Below are positions 22,468-30,159 of a DNA stretch of 44,204 bases, one piece after another (position 1 is the stretch's first letter; each line of letters starts with the position of its first letter). The position numbers and the translations under genes were made by a program. This DNA comes from Mycobacterium sp. E1747 (lineage in GTDB: Bacteria > Actinomycetota > Actinomycetes > Mycobacteriales > Mycobacteriaceae), in NCBI RefSeq assembly GCF_001667775.1, contig NZ_LZJI01000229.1:1-44204 (forward strand). The letters are read 5' to 3'. A model generated the notes under the pieces. That model did not search any database, was not told the origin of the DNA, and saw only the letters and a list, made by a program, of their open reading frames with translations.

Positions 22468-23750
22468 ATATCGGACCCCAGCATGTGTGCCCACAGCTCC
22501 GGAAACTCCGGCAGCGTCTTGGAGGTGGAGCCGATGTCGTCGACGACGACCCCGGCCACCCGCAGCCCCACGATCGCGCCCGCCATCGCCATCCGGTGGT
22601 CGGCGTAGGCCCGCCAGACGCCGGGGTGCAGCGGTGTCGCAGTGATCACCAGGCCGTCGGGCGTCTCGGTGCAGTCGCCGCCGAGGTTGTTGATCTCGGT
22701 GCGCAGCGCGGCGAGGCGGTCGGTCTCGTGGCCCCGCAGGTGGCCGATGCCGGAGAGCCGCGACACCGAGCCCGGGGTCGCCAGCGCGGCCAGCGCCGCC
22801 ACCGACGGAGTCAACTCGCCGACATCGCGCAGGTCGACCTCAAAACCCGGGTAGCCGTCGCGTTCGGCCGACCCCTGCACCTCGAGGAACGAATTACCCT
22901 GGATGACAACGGCATTCAGCTTGCCCAGCACCATAAGGATGTGCTCGGCCGGTTGCACGCTGGCTTCGGGCCACCCGGTGATGCGCACCGCCCCGCCGCT
23001 GACCACGGCCGCCGCCAGGAACGGGACGGCATTGGTCAGGTCCGGTTCGACCTGCCAGTGCCGGGCCGCGACCGGGCCAGGATGCACCCGCCAGGTGTTG
23101 GGGACCGAGTCGTCGACCGCAACCCCGGCTTGGCGCAGCATCACCACCGTCATGGCGATGTGCGGCGCGGACGGCAGCGTCGCCCCGGTGTGCCGCACGG
23201 TCAGGCCGTCGGTGAACGACGGCGCGCACAGCAGCAGCCCCGACACGAACTGTGAGGACGCCGAGGCGTCGATGTCCACGGTCCCGCCGGCGACCGATCC
23301 GCCGCCGTGGACACGGAAGGGCAGGCCCGAGCCCTCGATCGGCACGCCCAGGCCGCGCAGCGCGTCGAGCAGCGGCGCGATGGGCCGCGCCCGGGCCTGC
23401 TCGTCGCCGTCGAACTCGACCACCGCCGCGGCCAGCGCCGCCAGCGGCGGGACGAAGCGCAGCACCGTGCCGGCCAGGCCGCAATCCACCCGCGCCTGCG
23501 GACCCGGGGCGATCCGGCCACCGACCGTCAGCTCTGACCCGGCGCCGTCGACACGCAAGCCGAGGGTGCACAGTGCGCCGATCATCAGATCGGTGTCCCG
23601 GCTGCGCAGCGCCCCGCTGATGGTCGGGGTGCCGTGCCCCTGCGCGGCCGCCAACGCGGCCAGCACCAGCGCCCGGTTGGTCTGCGACTTGGAGCCCGGA
23701 ACGGTCACGGTCGCGTGCACCGGTTTCGGCGCGCTGGGGGCCGGCCACAT
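22464..23750 (-). CDS. aroA: 3-phosphoshikimate 1-carboxyvinyltransferase (EPSP synthase)
   Basis: The 428-residue protein is the orthologue of Rv3227. It joins shikimate-3-phosphate and phosphoenolpyruvate in aromatic amino-acid synthesis. Shikimate-phosphate contacts are K21, S22 and R27 (VPGSKSQTNRALVL), followed by DCGLAGTVLRFVPP, DASASSQFVSGLLL, the catalytic-Asp segment EPDLTNAVPF and YADHRMAMA. ATG 23750 follows a GGAG at suitable distance; GTG 23756 would add two residues. It lacks the roughly 20-residue C-terminal tail of the M. tuberculosis protein. It is coupled to rsgA and divergent from the SRAP gene. Confidence 0.97.
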   Translation of the reverse strand: MWPAPSAPKPVHATVTVPGSKSQTNRALVLAALAAAQGHGTPTISGALRSRDTDLMIGALCTLGLRVDGAGSELTVGGRIAPGPQARVDCGLAGTVLRFVPPLAALAAAVVEFDGDEQARARPIAPLLDALRGLGVPIEGSGLPFRVHGGGSVAGGTVDIDASASSQFVSGLLLCAPSFTDGLTVRHTGATLPSAPHIAMTVVMLRQAGVAVDDSVPNTWRVHPGPVAARHWQVEPDLTNAVPFLAAAVVSGGAVRITGWPEASVQPAEHILMVLGKLNAVVIQGNSFLEVQGSAERDGYPGFEVDLRDVGELTPSVAALAALATPGSVSRLSGIGHLRGHETDRLAALRTEINNLGGDCTETPDGLVITATPLHPGVWRAYADHRMAMAGAIVGLRVAGVVVDDIGSTSKTLPEFPELWAHMLGSDI

Positions 23751-23825
23751 ACTCACCGCTCCATCATGGCGTGTCACTGACTTCTGCCACCAATAGGACT
23801 CAGTGGCTCTGCCACCATGGAACTT

Positions 23826-24590
23826 ATGTGTGGACGGTTTGCGGTCACCACCGATCCGGCGCTGCTGGCCCAGAAGATCAAGGCGATCGACGAGGCCACC
23901 GGCGCCTCCGAGGGTGCCGGTGCGCCCAACTACAACGTGGCCCCGACGTCCACCATCGCGACCGTCGTCAGCCGCCACACCGACCCCGACGACGAGCCAA
24001 CCCGCCGGGTGCGGCTGATGCGCTGGGGCCTGGTCCCGCCGTGGGTGAAGGCCGATGCCGACGGGGCGCCGGAGACCAAGGGCCCGATGCTGATCAACGC
24101 CCGCGCCGACAAGGTCACCACCTCGCCCGCGTTCCGGTCGAGCGCCAAGTCTAAGCGCTGCCTGATCCCGATGGACGGCTACTACGAATGGCGCGTCAAC
24201 CCGGATGCGGCCGGCGGCAAGAAGGCCCGCAAGACGCCCTTCTACATGTACCGCGAGGACGGCGAGCCGCTGTTCATGGCGGGGCTCTGGTCGGTGTGGA
24301 AGCCGGCCAAGGCGGGCTCGCCGCTGCTGAGCTGCACGATCATCACCACCGACGCGCCAGGCGAGCTGGCCGAGATCCATGACCGGATGCCGCTGGTGGT
24401 GCCGGAGGCGCAGTGGGACCGGTGGCTGGACCCCGACACCCCGGTCGACGACGAACTGCTGACCCGGCCACCCGATGTGAGGGGCATTCGGATGCGCGAG
24501 GTGTCGACGCTGGTCAACAACGTCCGCAACAACGGGCCGCAGCTACTCGAGCCGGCCGACCCGGAGCCGGAGCAGGCCCGCCTTCTTTAG
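23826..24590 (+). CDS. SRAP-domain abasic-site shield protein (HMCES/YedK family)
   Basis: The 254-residue protein is the orthologue of Rv3226c. SRAP proteins form a thiazolidine crosslink with abasic sites in single-stranded DNA through Cys2. The start must be ATG 23826, since processing exposes C2 (MCGRF); the upstream in-frame ATG 23817 would bury it. Other active-site residues are N91 (LINARAD), E121 (DGYYEW) and H185 (EIHDRMP), and the conserved RWGLVPPW is present. The promoter lies in the short region shared with divergent aroA. Confidence 0.95.
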   Translation: MCGRFAVTTDPALLAQKIKAIDEATGASEGAGAPNYNVAPTSTIATVVSRHTDPDDEPTRRVRLMRWGLVPPWVKADADGAPETKGPMLINARADKVTTSPAFRSSAKSKRCLIPMDGYYEWRVNPDAAGGKKARKTPFYMYREDGEPLFMAGLWSVWKPAKAGSPLLSCTIITTDAPGELAEIHDRMPLVVPEAQWDRWLDPDTPVDDELLTRPPDVRGIRMREVSTLVNNVRNNGPQLLEPADPEPEQARLL

Positions 24591-24597
24591 GCTGCTT

Positions 24598-24849
24598 TTA
24601 GTTGCTGAGCACCAGCTTCCAGTTGCCGTTGACGTTGCGATCCGGGATGCACCAGAAGTTGTTCCAGTTGCCCGGGGTCGACGCCTTGACGCCTGGCCCG
24701 GCGTTCTGGCAGGCCTCGCGGGTGGGATAGTTGCCCTCGGTCTGGATCGTTTCGGCATGGCCGACGCCGACGCCGGCGGTCAGCAGCCCAGCGGCGCCCA
24801 GCACACCGGCGGCGAGCAGGGTCGCGGCGCGGGATCGCTTCGTGTTCAT
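24598..24849 (-). CDS. Small secreted protein, two cysteines
   Basis: The protein has 83 residues. A Sec signal peptide is clear: basic NTKRSR, a hydrophobic AATLLAAGVLGAAGLLTAGV core and a likely cleavage after GHA (near residue 32). The mature part is about 51 residues, with two Cys (EACQNAG, FWCIPD) that can form a disulfide, and is Trp/Asn-rich. I do not recognise the family. Convergent with the SRAP gene with a 7-bp gap. Confidence 0.8.
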   Translation of the reverse strand: MNTKRSRAATLLAAGVLGAAGLLTAGVGVGHAETIQTEGNYPTREACQNAGPGVKASTPGNWNNFWCIPDRNVNGNWKLVLSN

Positions 24850-24912
24850 GGCGGGAGCGTAACGCCACCGCGAAAAATCCGGCCGGTTTTCGCCATGGCG
24901 TTACAAGCGCGG

Positions 24913-25398
24913 CTACCCGCGGATGTCGGCGGTGACCGCGCCGGTCAGGCGCAGCAGGTCGTGCGGCGAAACGCCGACGTCCCAGCCCCGCCGACCCGCG
25001 CTGCAGTACACCCGCTCCCAGCCCAGTGCGCCCGTGTCCAGCACGGCCGGCAGGGTCATGCGTTGCCCGAACGGGGACACGGCGCCCAAGACGTAGCCGG
25101 TGGCCCGCTCGGCGGCGGCCGGATCGGCCAAGCTCGCTTTCGTCACCCCCAGCGCCGCGGCGGCCGCCTTCAGCGAAAGCCGGGCCGGCGCGGGCAGTAT
25201 CGCGACGGCGAGCCCACCTGGCACCGCGATGACGAGGGTCTTGAAGATCTGGTCGGGCGCGATGCCGCGCTCGGTCAGCGCGTTGACCGCCTCGACGCCG
25301 AACGAGCGCTCGCGCGGATCGTGGTCGAATGTGACGACCTCGTGCGGCACATCGGCTTTCACCAACGCGGCGAGCGCGGGCGTGGCGGCACGAGGCAC
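24913..25398 (-). CDS. ybaK: Cys-tRNA(Pro)/Cys-tRNA(Cys) deacylase, YbaK/EbsC family
   Basis: The 161-residue protein removes Cys mischarged on tRNA(Pro). The catalytic Lys is K53 in QIFKTLVI, and the conserved GAVSPFGQR loop is present. In M. tuberculosis the corresponding locus is two fragments, Rv3224A and Rv3224B; here the gene is whole. GTG 25398 lies 15 bp after the SDR stop, indicating co-transcription. No strong ribosome site is visible. Confidence 0.92.
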   Translation of the reverse strand: MPRAATPALAALVKADVPHEVVTFDHDPRERSFGVEAVNALTERGIAPDQIFKTLVIAVPGGLAVAILPAPARLSLKAAAAALGVTKASLADPAAAERATGYVLGAVSPFGQRMTLPAVLDTGALGWERVYCSAGRRGWDVGVSPHDLLRLTGAVTADIRG

Positions 25399-25413
25399 GA
25401 GAACTTGGCCCGA

Positions 25414-26262
25414 CTAGGGACCCGTGTATCCCGGCGGGTTGACGCCGTCGACCCAGAAGTCGACGCCCAGCTTCCCGCCCGGCACGCAGTTGTAGACCGA
25501 CAGGTCGGTGACGCCGGATTCCAGCAGCACGTCCTCGCAGAGCAGGGTGTTGCCGGTGTACTCGCGGGCGGGCTTGTTGAGGATCACGTAGGCCGCGTCG
25601 GAGTACACCTCCGGCTTGCGCGCGCGGCCCATCGCCTCGTCGCCCCCGAGCAGGTTCTGCACCGCGGCGGTGGCCACCAGGGTGCGCGGCCACAGGGTGT
25701 TCGACGCGATCCCCGCCTCGCGCATCTCCTCGGCGATGCCCAGCGCGCACAGGGTCATGCCGAACTTGGCCATCATGTACGCGGTCGGCTTCAGCCACTC
25801 CTTGTCGAGCAGCACGGGCGGCGACAACGTCAGGATGTGCGGGTTGTCCGCTTTCTTCAGGTGCGGGATGCAGGCCTGCGACACCGCGTACGTGCCGCGC
25901 ACCTGGATGCCGTTCATCAGGTCGAACCGCTTCATCGGCACCTCGGTGATGGACCCCAGGTTGATCGCCGACGCATTGTTGACGCAGATGTCGATGCCGC
26001 CGAACTGCTCGACGGTCTTGGTCACCGCGGCCTCCACGGACTCCGGGTCGCGCACGTCCCCCACGATCGGCAGGGCCCGCCCGCCCGCCTCTTCGAGCTC
26101 CTCGGCGGCGGTATACACCGTGCCCGGCAGCTTGGGGTGGGGCTCGGCGGTCTTGGCGATCAGGGCGATGTTGGCGCCGTCCTGGGCGGCGCGCTTGGCG
26201 ATCGCCAGGCCGATGCCGCGGCTGGCGCCGGAGATGAACATGGTCTTGCCATTCAGGGACAT
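25414..26262 (-). CDS. SDR-family oxidoreductase (HSDL2-like)
   Basis: The 282-residue protein is the orthologue of Rv3224 and the same length. It has the NAD(P) loop SGASRGIG (11-18), NNAS (95-98) and the catalytic YMMAK (Y162, K166). The extended loop KTAEPHPKLPGTVYTAAEEL is typical of HSDL2-type hydroxysteroid dehydrogenase-like enzymes. The substrate is unknown. TAGTGT six bases before the ATG and no ribosome site suggest a leaderless transcript. It is divergent from sigH. Confidence 0.92.
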   Translation of the reverse strand: MSLNGKTMFISGASRGIGLAIAKRAAQDGANIALIAKTAEPHPKLPGTVYTAAEELEEAGGRALPIVGDVRDPESVEAAVTKTVEQFGGIDICVNNASAINLGSITEVPMKRFDLMNGIQVRGTYAVSQACIPHLKKADNPHILTLSPPVLLDKEWLKPTAYMMAKFGMTLCALGIAEEMREAGIASNTLWPRTLVATAAVQNLLGGDEAMGRARKPEVYSDAAYVILNKPAREYTGNTLLCEDVLLESGVTDLSVYNCVPGGKLGVDFWVDGVNPPGYTGP

Positions 26263-26268
26263 GGCGTC

Positions 26269-26274
26269 ACACTA
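26269..26274 (-). promoter_or_regulatory. -10 box of a probable leaderless SDR transcript
   Basis: On the minus strand TAGTGT (TANNNT) is followed by six bases and then the ATG at 26262, without a Shine-Dalgarno. Confidence 0.45.
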
Positions 26275-26325
26275 ACGTTCCCCCACTCTCCGCCGGATCG
26301 GGGGACGGCGGCCCCGGATTCCGCC

Positions 26326-26353
26326 GGGAAATAGCACGTCGGCCGCGGCTGTT
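26326..26353 (+). promoter_or_regulatory. Candidate SigH-type promoter of sigH
   Basis: GGGAAAT (26326-26332) and CTGTT (26349-26353) resemble the GGAA...GTT consensus of SigH/SigR promoters, with 20 bp between GGAA and GTT. sigH autoregulation is known in M. tuberculosis. A TAGATT (-10-like) at 26417-26422 could serve a second promoter. Confidence 0.5.
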
Positions 26354-26437
26354 GAAGAAATCGGTCTCGAAGTTCCAGTGGGCTCCACCCGGGCAGACAG
26401 TGTCGGTGGCAGCCTCTAGATTGGGAGGAGCGGTTTG

Positions 26438-27214
26438 GTGTCAGCGGCGACGAGCCTGTTGGACCGTCCAATGGGTGCCGAGCAGTTGGCTTGCGTTCTG
26501 GCAAGCCCGGTGGCGCTTTCAGTGCTGTCCGGTGACACCGCAGCAGAAGGGACCGGGGTAATCGACATGGCCGACAGCGACGGCGCGACTGCACAGGAGA
26601 TTGCCGAGCCGGGCCCGCAGGAGACGGACGCGGAGCTGATGGCGCGTTTCGAGCGCGACGCGATTCCGCTGCTGGACCAGCTGTACGGCGGTGCCCTGCG
26701 CATGACCCGCAATCCCGCCGACGCCGAAGACCTGCTGCAAGAGACGATGGTCAAGGCGTACGCGGGCTTCCGCTCGTTCCGGGCCGGCACCAACCTCAAG
26801 GCCTGGCTGTACCGGATCCTGACCAACACCTACATCAACAGCTACCGCAAGAGGCAGCGCCAACCGGCCGAGTACCCGACCGAGGAGATCACCGACTGGC
26901 AGCTGGCGTCCAACGCGGAGCACTCGTCCACCGGGCTGCGCTCGGCCGAAGTGGAGGCGCTGGAGGCGCTGCCCGATGACGAGATCAAGGAAGCGCTGCA
27001 GGCGTTGCCCGAGGAATTCCGGATGGCCGTCTACTACGCCGATGTCGAGGGCTTCCCGTACAAGGAAATCGCCGAGATCATGGATACGCCCATCGGGACG
27101 GTAATGTCACGGCTGCACCGCGGCAGGCGTCAACTGCGGGCGCTGCTGGCTGACGTGGCCAAGGAGCGGGGCTTCAACCGCGGCCACCAGGCGCACGAGG
27201 AGGTGTCGTCATGA
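26438..27214 (+). CDS. sigH: ECF sigma factor SigH (with probable long and short isoforms)
   Basis: The orthologue of Rv3223c directs the thiol-oxidative and heat stress response. Region 2 (FERDAIPLLDQLYGGALRMT to LKAWLYRILTNTYINSYRKR) and region 4 (LPEEFRMAVYYADVEGFPYK to TPIGTVMSRLHRGRRQLRAL) are almost identical to the M. tuberculosis protein, whose start corresponds to ATG 26567 (215 residues). However, GTG 26438 has a strong Shine-Dalgarno GGGAGGAG (26423-26430) and stays in frame, giving 258 residues. Such an extended unstable isoform is known for SigR of Streptomyces. The ATGA overlap couples it to the anti-sigma gene. Confidence 0.95.
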   Translation: MSAATSLLDRPMGAEQLACVLASPVALSVLSGDTAAEGTGVIDMADSDGATAQEIAEPGPQETDAELMARFERDAIPLLDQLYGGALRMTRNPADAEDLLQETMVKAYAGFRSFRAGTNLKAWLYRILTNTYINSYRKRQRQPAEYPTEEITDWQLASNAEHSSTGLRSAEVEALEALPDDEIKEALQALPEEFRMAVYYADVEGFPYKEIAEIMDTPIGTVMSRLHRGRRQLRALLADVAKERGFNRGHQAHEEVSS

Positions 27215-27513
27215 GCGAGTTGTCGGGCCCCAGCGACACGTGCCCCAATGACGACGCCCACGGCGCCGTCGGCTGCGCCGAGGTGATCCGCCAGGTCTGG
27301 CTCCTGCTCGACGGCGAATGCACGCCCGAGTCTCGGGACCAGCTGCGCCGCCACCTCGAGGCGTGCCCCGGCTGCTTCAAGCATTACGGCCTCGAGGAGC
27401 GGATCAAGACGTTGATCGCCAGCAAGTGCAAAGGCGAGAAGGCCCCCGAGGGCCTGCGCGAGCGGTTACGGCTGGAGATCCGCCGGACCACCATCATCCG
27501 GGAGACGCAGTAG
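27211..27513 (+). CDS. rshA: Zinc-containing anti-sigma factor RshA
   Basis: The 100-residue protein is the orthologue of Rv3221A. It binds SigH in reducing conditions and releases it on oxidation or when PknB phosphorylates it (known in M. tuberculosis). The ZAS motif HLEACPGC gives H48, C52 and C55, with further Cys at C11, C22, C37 and C73. The ATG overlaps the sigH stop by 4 bp, ensuring matched synthesis. It converges with bL37 eight bases downstream. Confidence 0.96.
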   Translation: MSELSGPSDTCPNDDAHGAVGCAEVIRQVWLLLDGECTPESRDQLRRHLEACPGCFKHYGLEERIKTLIASKCKGEKAPEGLRERLRLEIRRTTIIRETQ

Positions 27514-27520
27514 CGGTTCC

Positions 27521-27595
27521 TCAGGCGTTGGGCCGCTTGCCGTGGTTGGCCTTGCTGTGTTTGCGGTCGCGCTTCTTCCGGCCCCGTTTGGCCAT
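27521..27595 (-). CDS. Ribosomal protein bL37 (24 residues)
   Basis: This tiny gene encodes a strongly basic 24-residue peptide that starts MAKRGRKKRDRK and ends HGKRPNA. It matches bL37, found by cryo-EM in the M. smegmatis 50S subunit. GGAGG lies 8 nt before the ATG, an excellent ribosome site. It is convergent to rshA and divergent from TB7.3. Genes this short are often missed in annotation. Confidence 0.9.
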   Translation of the reverse strand: MAKRGRKKRDRKHSKANHGKRPNA

Positions 27596-27661
27596 TTCGG
27601 AAAACCTCCGTCGATTGATCAGAACCGGGCGCCCGGCGCCCGTTAGCTTGCCTCACATTCT

Positions 27662-27687
27662 CGCACGGCCTGTCGGGGGGCCGTGCG
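27662..27687. other. Perfect 9-bp stem-loop between bL37 and TB7.3
   Basis: CGCACGGCC (27662-27670) pairs with GGCCGTGCG (27679-27687) around an 8-nt loop, in the divergent promoter region of bL37 and TB7.3. It may belong to the bL37 leader or be a terminator for read-through from rshA. Confidence 0.4.
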
Positions 27688-27790
27688 CCGCGGTGGGCCG
27701 GGCGCCTGTGGTTCGATATACACCGAGCCTGACGGAAGCTAAATGGACCAGCAGCCAGCCTGCGCAATGGCCGAAACGAGTGGGGTGAAG

Positions 27791-28006
27791 ATGGCCGAGG
27801 ATGTGCGCGCCGAGATCGTGGCCAGCGTGCTCGAAGTCGTAGTCAACGAGGGTGACCAGATTGGCAAGGGTGACGTCGTGGTGCTGCTGGAGTCGATGAA
27901 GATGGAGATCCCGGTCCTGGCTGAGGTCGACGGCACGGTCAGCAAGGTGAGCGTCTCGGTGGGCGATGTCATCCAGGCCGGCGACCTGATTGCCGTGATC
28001 AGCTAG
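27791..28006 (+). CDS. Biotinylated protein TB7.3 (biotin/lipoyl attachment domain)
   Basis: The 71-residue protein has the same length as Rv3221c. It is a lone biotin carboxyl carrier-type domain; the biotin site is K37 in ESMKMEIP. Its partner carboxylase is not adjacent. ATG 27791 was chosen by match to the family; in-frame upstream ATGs at 27743 and 27768 would add 16 or 8 residues. GGGG just before the ATG is the likely ribosome site. GATATAC near 27714 may be the -10 region. Confidence 0.93.
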   Translation: MAEDVRAEIVASVLEVVVNEGDQIGKGDVVVLLESMKMEIPVLAEVDGTVSKVSVSVGDVIQAGDLIAVIS

Positions 28007-28067
28007 GCCCCGAGACAGTTTGAAGCCTCTGTTGTCCGCTGCCGGGGAACGGCCCGTGGGGTGAGCG

Positions 28068-29567
28068 ATGTCGACTCTCGGTGACCTGCTTGCCGAACAC
28101 ACCGTGCTGCCCGGCAACGCCGTGGATCACCTGCACGCGGTGGTGGGGGAGTGGCAGCTGCTGGCGGACCTGTCGTTCGCCGACTACCTGATGTGGGTTC
28201 GCCGCGACGACGGCATGTTGGTGTGCGTGGCGCAGTGCCGGCCCAACACCGCGCCTACGGTGCTGCTGACCGATTCGGTGGGCAGCGTCGTCGGCGCCGA
28301 CCGGCTGGCGCTCGTCGCCGAGACCTTCAACTCCGGCATCGCCCAGCGGGATGGCGAAGCGGCGCAAGAGGATTCGTGGTTGCCCGGCCCGCACGTCGAG
28401 GCGTCCCCGGTGCGGTACGGCGGGCGGGTGGTGGCCGTGCTCACCCGGCATCAAACCGCCGTCGCGGCCGACCGCGCGTCCGGCCACCTGGAGACCGCCT
28501 ACCGGGACTGCGCCCGGGATCTGGTCTCCATGCTCGCCGAGGGCACCTTCCCCGACGTGGGCGACGTGGTCATGTCGCGCTCCACGCCGCGGGCCGGTGA
28601 CGGCTTCATCCGATTGGACGTCGACGGCGTCGTCGCCTACGCCAGTCCCAACGCGGTGTCGGCCTACCACCGGATGGGCCTGACCACCGATCTGGAGGGC
28701 CGCAACCTGGTCAAGGTCACGCGGCCGCTGGTCTCCGACCCGTTCGAGGCCCAGGAACTGGCGGAGCACGTGCTCGACCTGCTGGCCGGCGGGCGCAGCA
28801 TGCGGATGGAGGTGGACGCCGGCGGCGCGACGGTGCTGTTGCGGACGCTGCCGCTGGTGGTCGACGGCGCCAGCGCCGGCGCCGCGGTGCTGATCCGCGA
28901 CGTCACCGAGGTGAAGCGCCGCGACCGGGCCCTGATCTCGAAGGACGCGACGATCCGCGAAATCCACCACCGGGTGAAGAACAACCTGCAGACGGTGGCG
29001 GCACTGCTGCGGCTGCAGGCCCGCCGGACCGCCAACGCCGAAGGCCGGGAGGCGCTGATCGAATCGGTGCGCCGGGTCTCGTCCATCGCGCTGGTGCACG
29101 ACGCCCTGTCGATGTCGGTCGACGAGCAGGTCAACCTCGACGAGGTCATCGACCGGATCCTGCCGATCATGAACGACGTGGCGTCGGTCGACCGGCCGAT
29201 CCGGATCAACCGAGTCGGGGACCTGGGCGTGCTGGACTCCGACCGCGCGACCGCGCTGATCATGGTGATCACCGAACTGGTCCAGAACGCCATCGAACAC
29301 GCCTTCGACCCCGCCGCCCAAGAGGGCTCGGTGACCATCCGCGCCGAGCGGTCGGCGCGCTGGCTCGACGTGGTCGTGCACGACGATGGCCGCGGGTTGC
29401 CCGACGGCTTCAGCCTGGAGACGTCCGACAGCCTGGGCCTGCAGATCGTGCGGACGTTGGTGTCGGCCGAACTGGACGGCACGCTGGGCATGCGCCAAGC
29501 GCCGTCGCGCGGCACCGATGTGGTGTTGCGGGTGCCGATCGGCCGGCGCACCCGATTGGCGATATAG
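28068..29567 (+). CDS. pdtaS: Sensor histidine kinase PdtaS
   Basis: The 499-residue soluble kinase is the orthologue of Rv3220c (501). An N-terminal GAF domain (about 10-150) and a PAS domain (about 175-285) precede a HisKA_2 dimerisation helix with REIHHRVKNNLQTV; the phospho-acceptor is most likely H301, matching H303 of M. tuberculosis. The N box is ITELVQNAIEHAF and the G box DDGRGLPDGF. PdtaS signals to the antiterminator PdtaR (Rv1626), which is elsewhere, and reports copper, NO and c-di-GMP cues in the literature. There is no response regulator in the window, as expected. Confidence 0.96.
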   Translation: MSTLGDLLAEHTVLPGNAVDHLHAVVGEWQLLADLSFADYLMWVRRDDGMLVCVAQCRPNTAPTVLLTDSVGSVVGADRLALVAETFNSGIAQRDGEAAQEDSWLPGPHVEASPVRYGGRVVAVLTRHQTAVAADRASGHLETAYRDCARDLVSMLAEGTFPDVGDVVMSRSTPRAGDGFIRLDVDGVVAYASPNAVSAYHRMGLTTDLEGRNLVKVTRPLVSDPFEAQELAEHVLDLLAGGRSMRMEVDAGGATVLLRTLPLVVDGASAGAAVLIRDVTEVKRRDRALISKDATIREIHHRVKNNLQTVAALLRLQARRTANAEGREALIESVRRVSSIALVHDALSMSVDEQVNLDEVIDRILPIMNDVASVDRPIRINRVGDLGVLDSDRATALIMVITELVQNAIEHAFDPAAQEGSVTIRAERSARWLDVVVHDDGRGLPDGFSLETSDSLGLQIVRTLVSAELDGTLGMRQAPSRGTDVVLRVPIGRRTRLAI

Positions 29568-29575
29568 GCGTGCGC

Positions 29576-29622
29576 CCACACAACAGCGCGGCCCCGACTT
29601 TCGTCGAGGCCGCGCTGTGTGG
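29576..29622. terminator. Bidirectional hairpin between pdtaS and whiB1
   Basis: CCACACA-AC-AGCGCGGCC pairs with GGCCGCGCTGTGTGG (one 2-nt bulge) in the 66-bp gap between convergent genes. It is a good candidate shared terminator. Confidence 0.65.
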
Positions 29623-29633
29623 TCTAAATCGAG

Positions 29634-29888
29634 TCAGACTCCGCTACGGGCCTTCGTCCGGGCATTGCGACGCTTGAGTGCGCGCCGCTCGTCTTCGCTC
29701 ATGCCGCCCCAGACGCCCGAGTCCTGGCCGGTATTCAGTGCCCAGGAAAGGCAGTCTGTGGTCACCGGGCACCGATTGCAGACCAGTTTCGCGTCAGCGA
29801 TCTGCGCGAGCGCCGGGCCGCTGTTCCCTACCGGGAAGAACAGCTCCGGGTCTTCGTCACGACAGACCGCCTTGTGGCGCCAATCCAT
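29634..29888 (-). CDS. whiB1: WhiB1, NO-sensitive [4Fe-4S] transcription factor
   Basis: The 84-residue protein is nearly identical to essential Rv3219. Cluster ligands are C9, C37, C40 and C46; the GVWGG turn is at 58-62 and a basic C-terminal tail (RRALKRRNARTKAR) binds DNA. WhiB1 binds SigA region 4 and its cluster reacts with nitric oxide. GAGGAG lies 10-11 nt before the ATG. The 271-bp upstream region holds a CRP-like site. Confidence 0.97.
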   Translation of the reverse strand: MDWRHKAVCRDEDPELFFPVGNSGPALAQIADAKLVCNRCPVTTDCLSWALNTGQDSGVWGGMSEDERRALKRRNARTKARSGV

Positions 29889-30049
29889 AAGTTGTTACTC
29901 CTCACTGAGTGCGCAGCAAGGCGCACGGCCAATTTTCTTCGGCTGTTAACGCGTGCACAAGAAAAGGGTCCGTACCCCTATCTAAATTTCTGCATGCAAC
30001 CTTTTGATCGTTTCACAGGCCCAACAGAAGTCAATAGCGTGCGTTACCT

Positions 30050-30065
30050 CGTGGGCAATCTCACT
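30050..30065 (-). promoter_or_regulatory. CRP (Rv3676-type) binding site upstream of whiB1
   Basis: Read on the minus strand AGTGAGATTGCCCACG resembles the TGTGAN6TCACA CRP consensus and, from memory, closely matches the activating CRP site of the M. tuberculosis whiB1 promoter. It lies about 165 bp before the whiB1 start codon. Confidence 0.55.
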
Positions 30066-30159
30066 TTGACCGTTCCGTAGCCGGGCCATTACTCCGTTGT
30101 ACTACACTCAGACGCCGATCTCGCACAAAATATTCGCCGCCTGACCCCCGGGCGCTTCG

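Noticed and set aside
23757..24380. Upstream extension of the aroA frame (to 638 codons)
   Set aside because: The extra 210 codons lie antisense to the SRAP gene and have no similarity to EPSP synthase.
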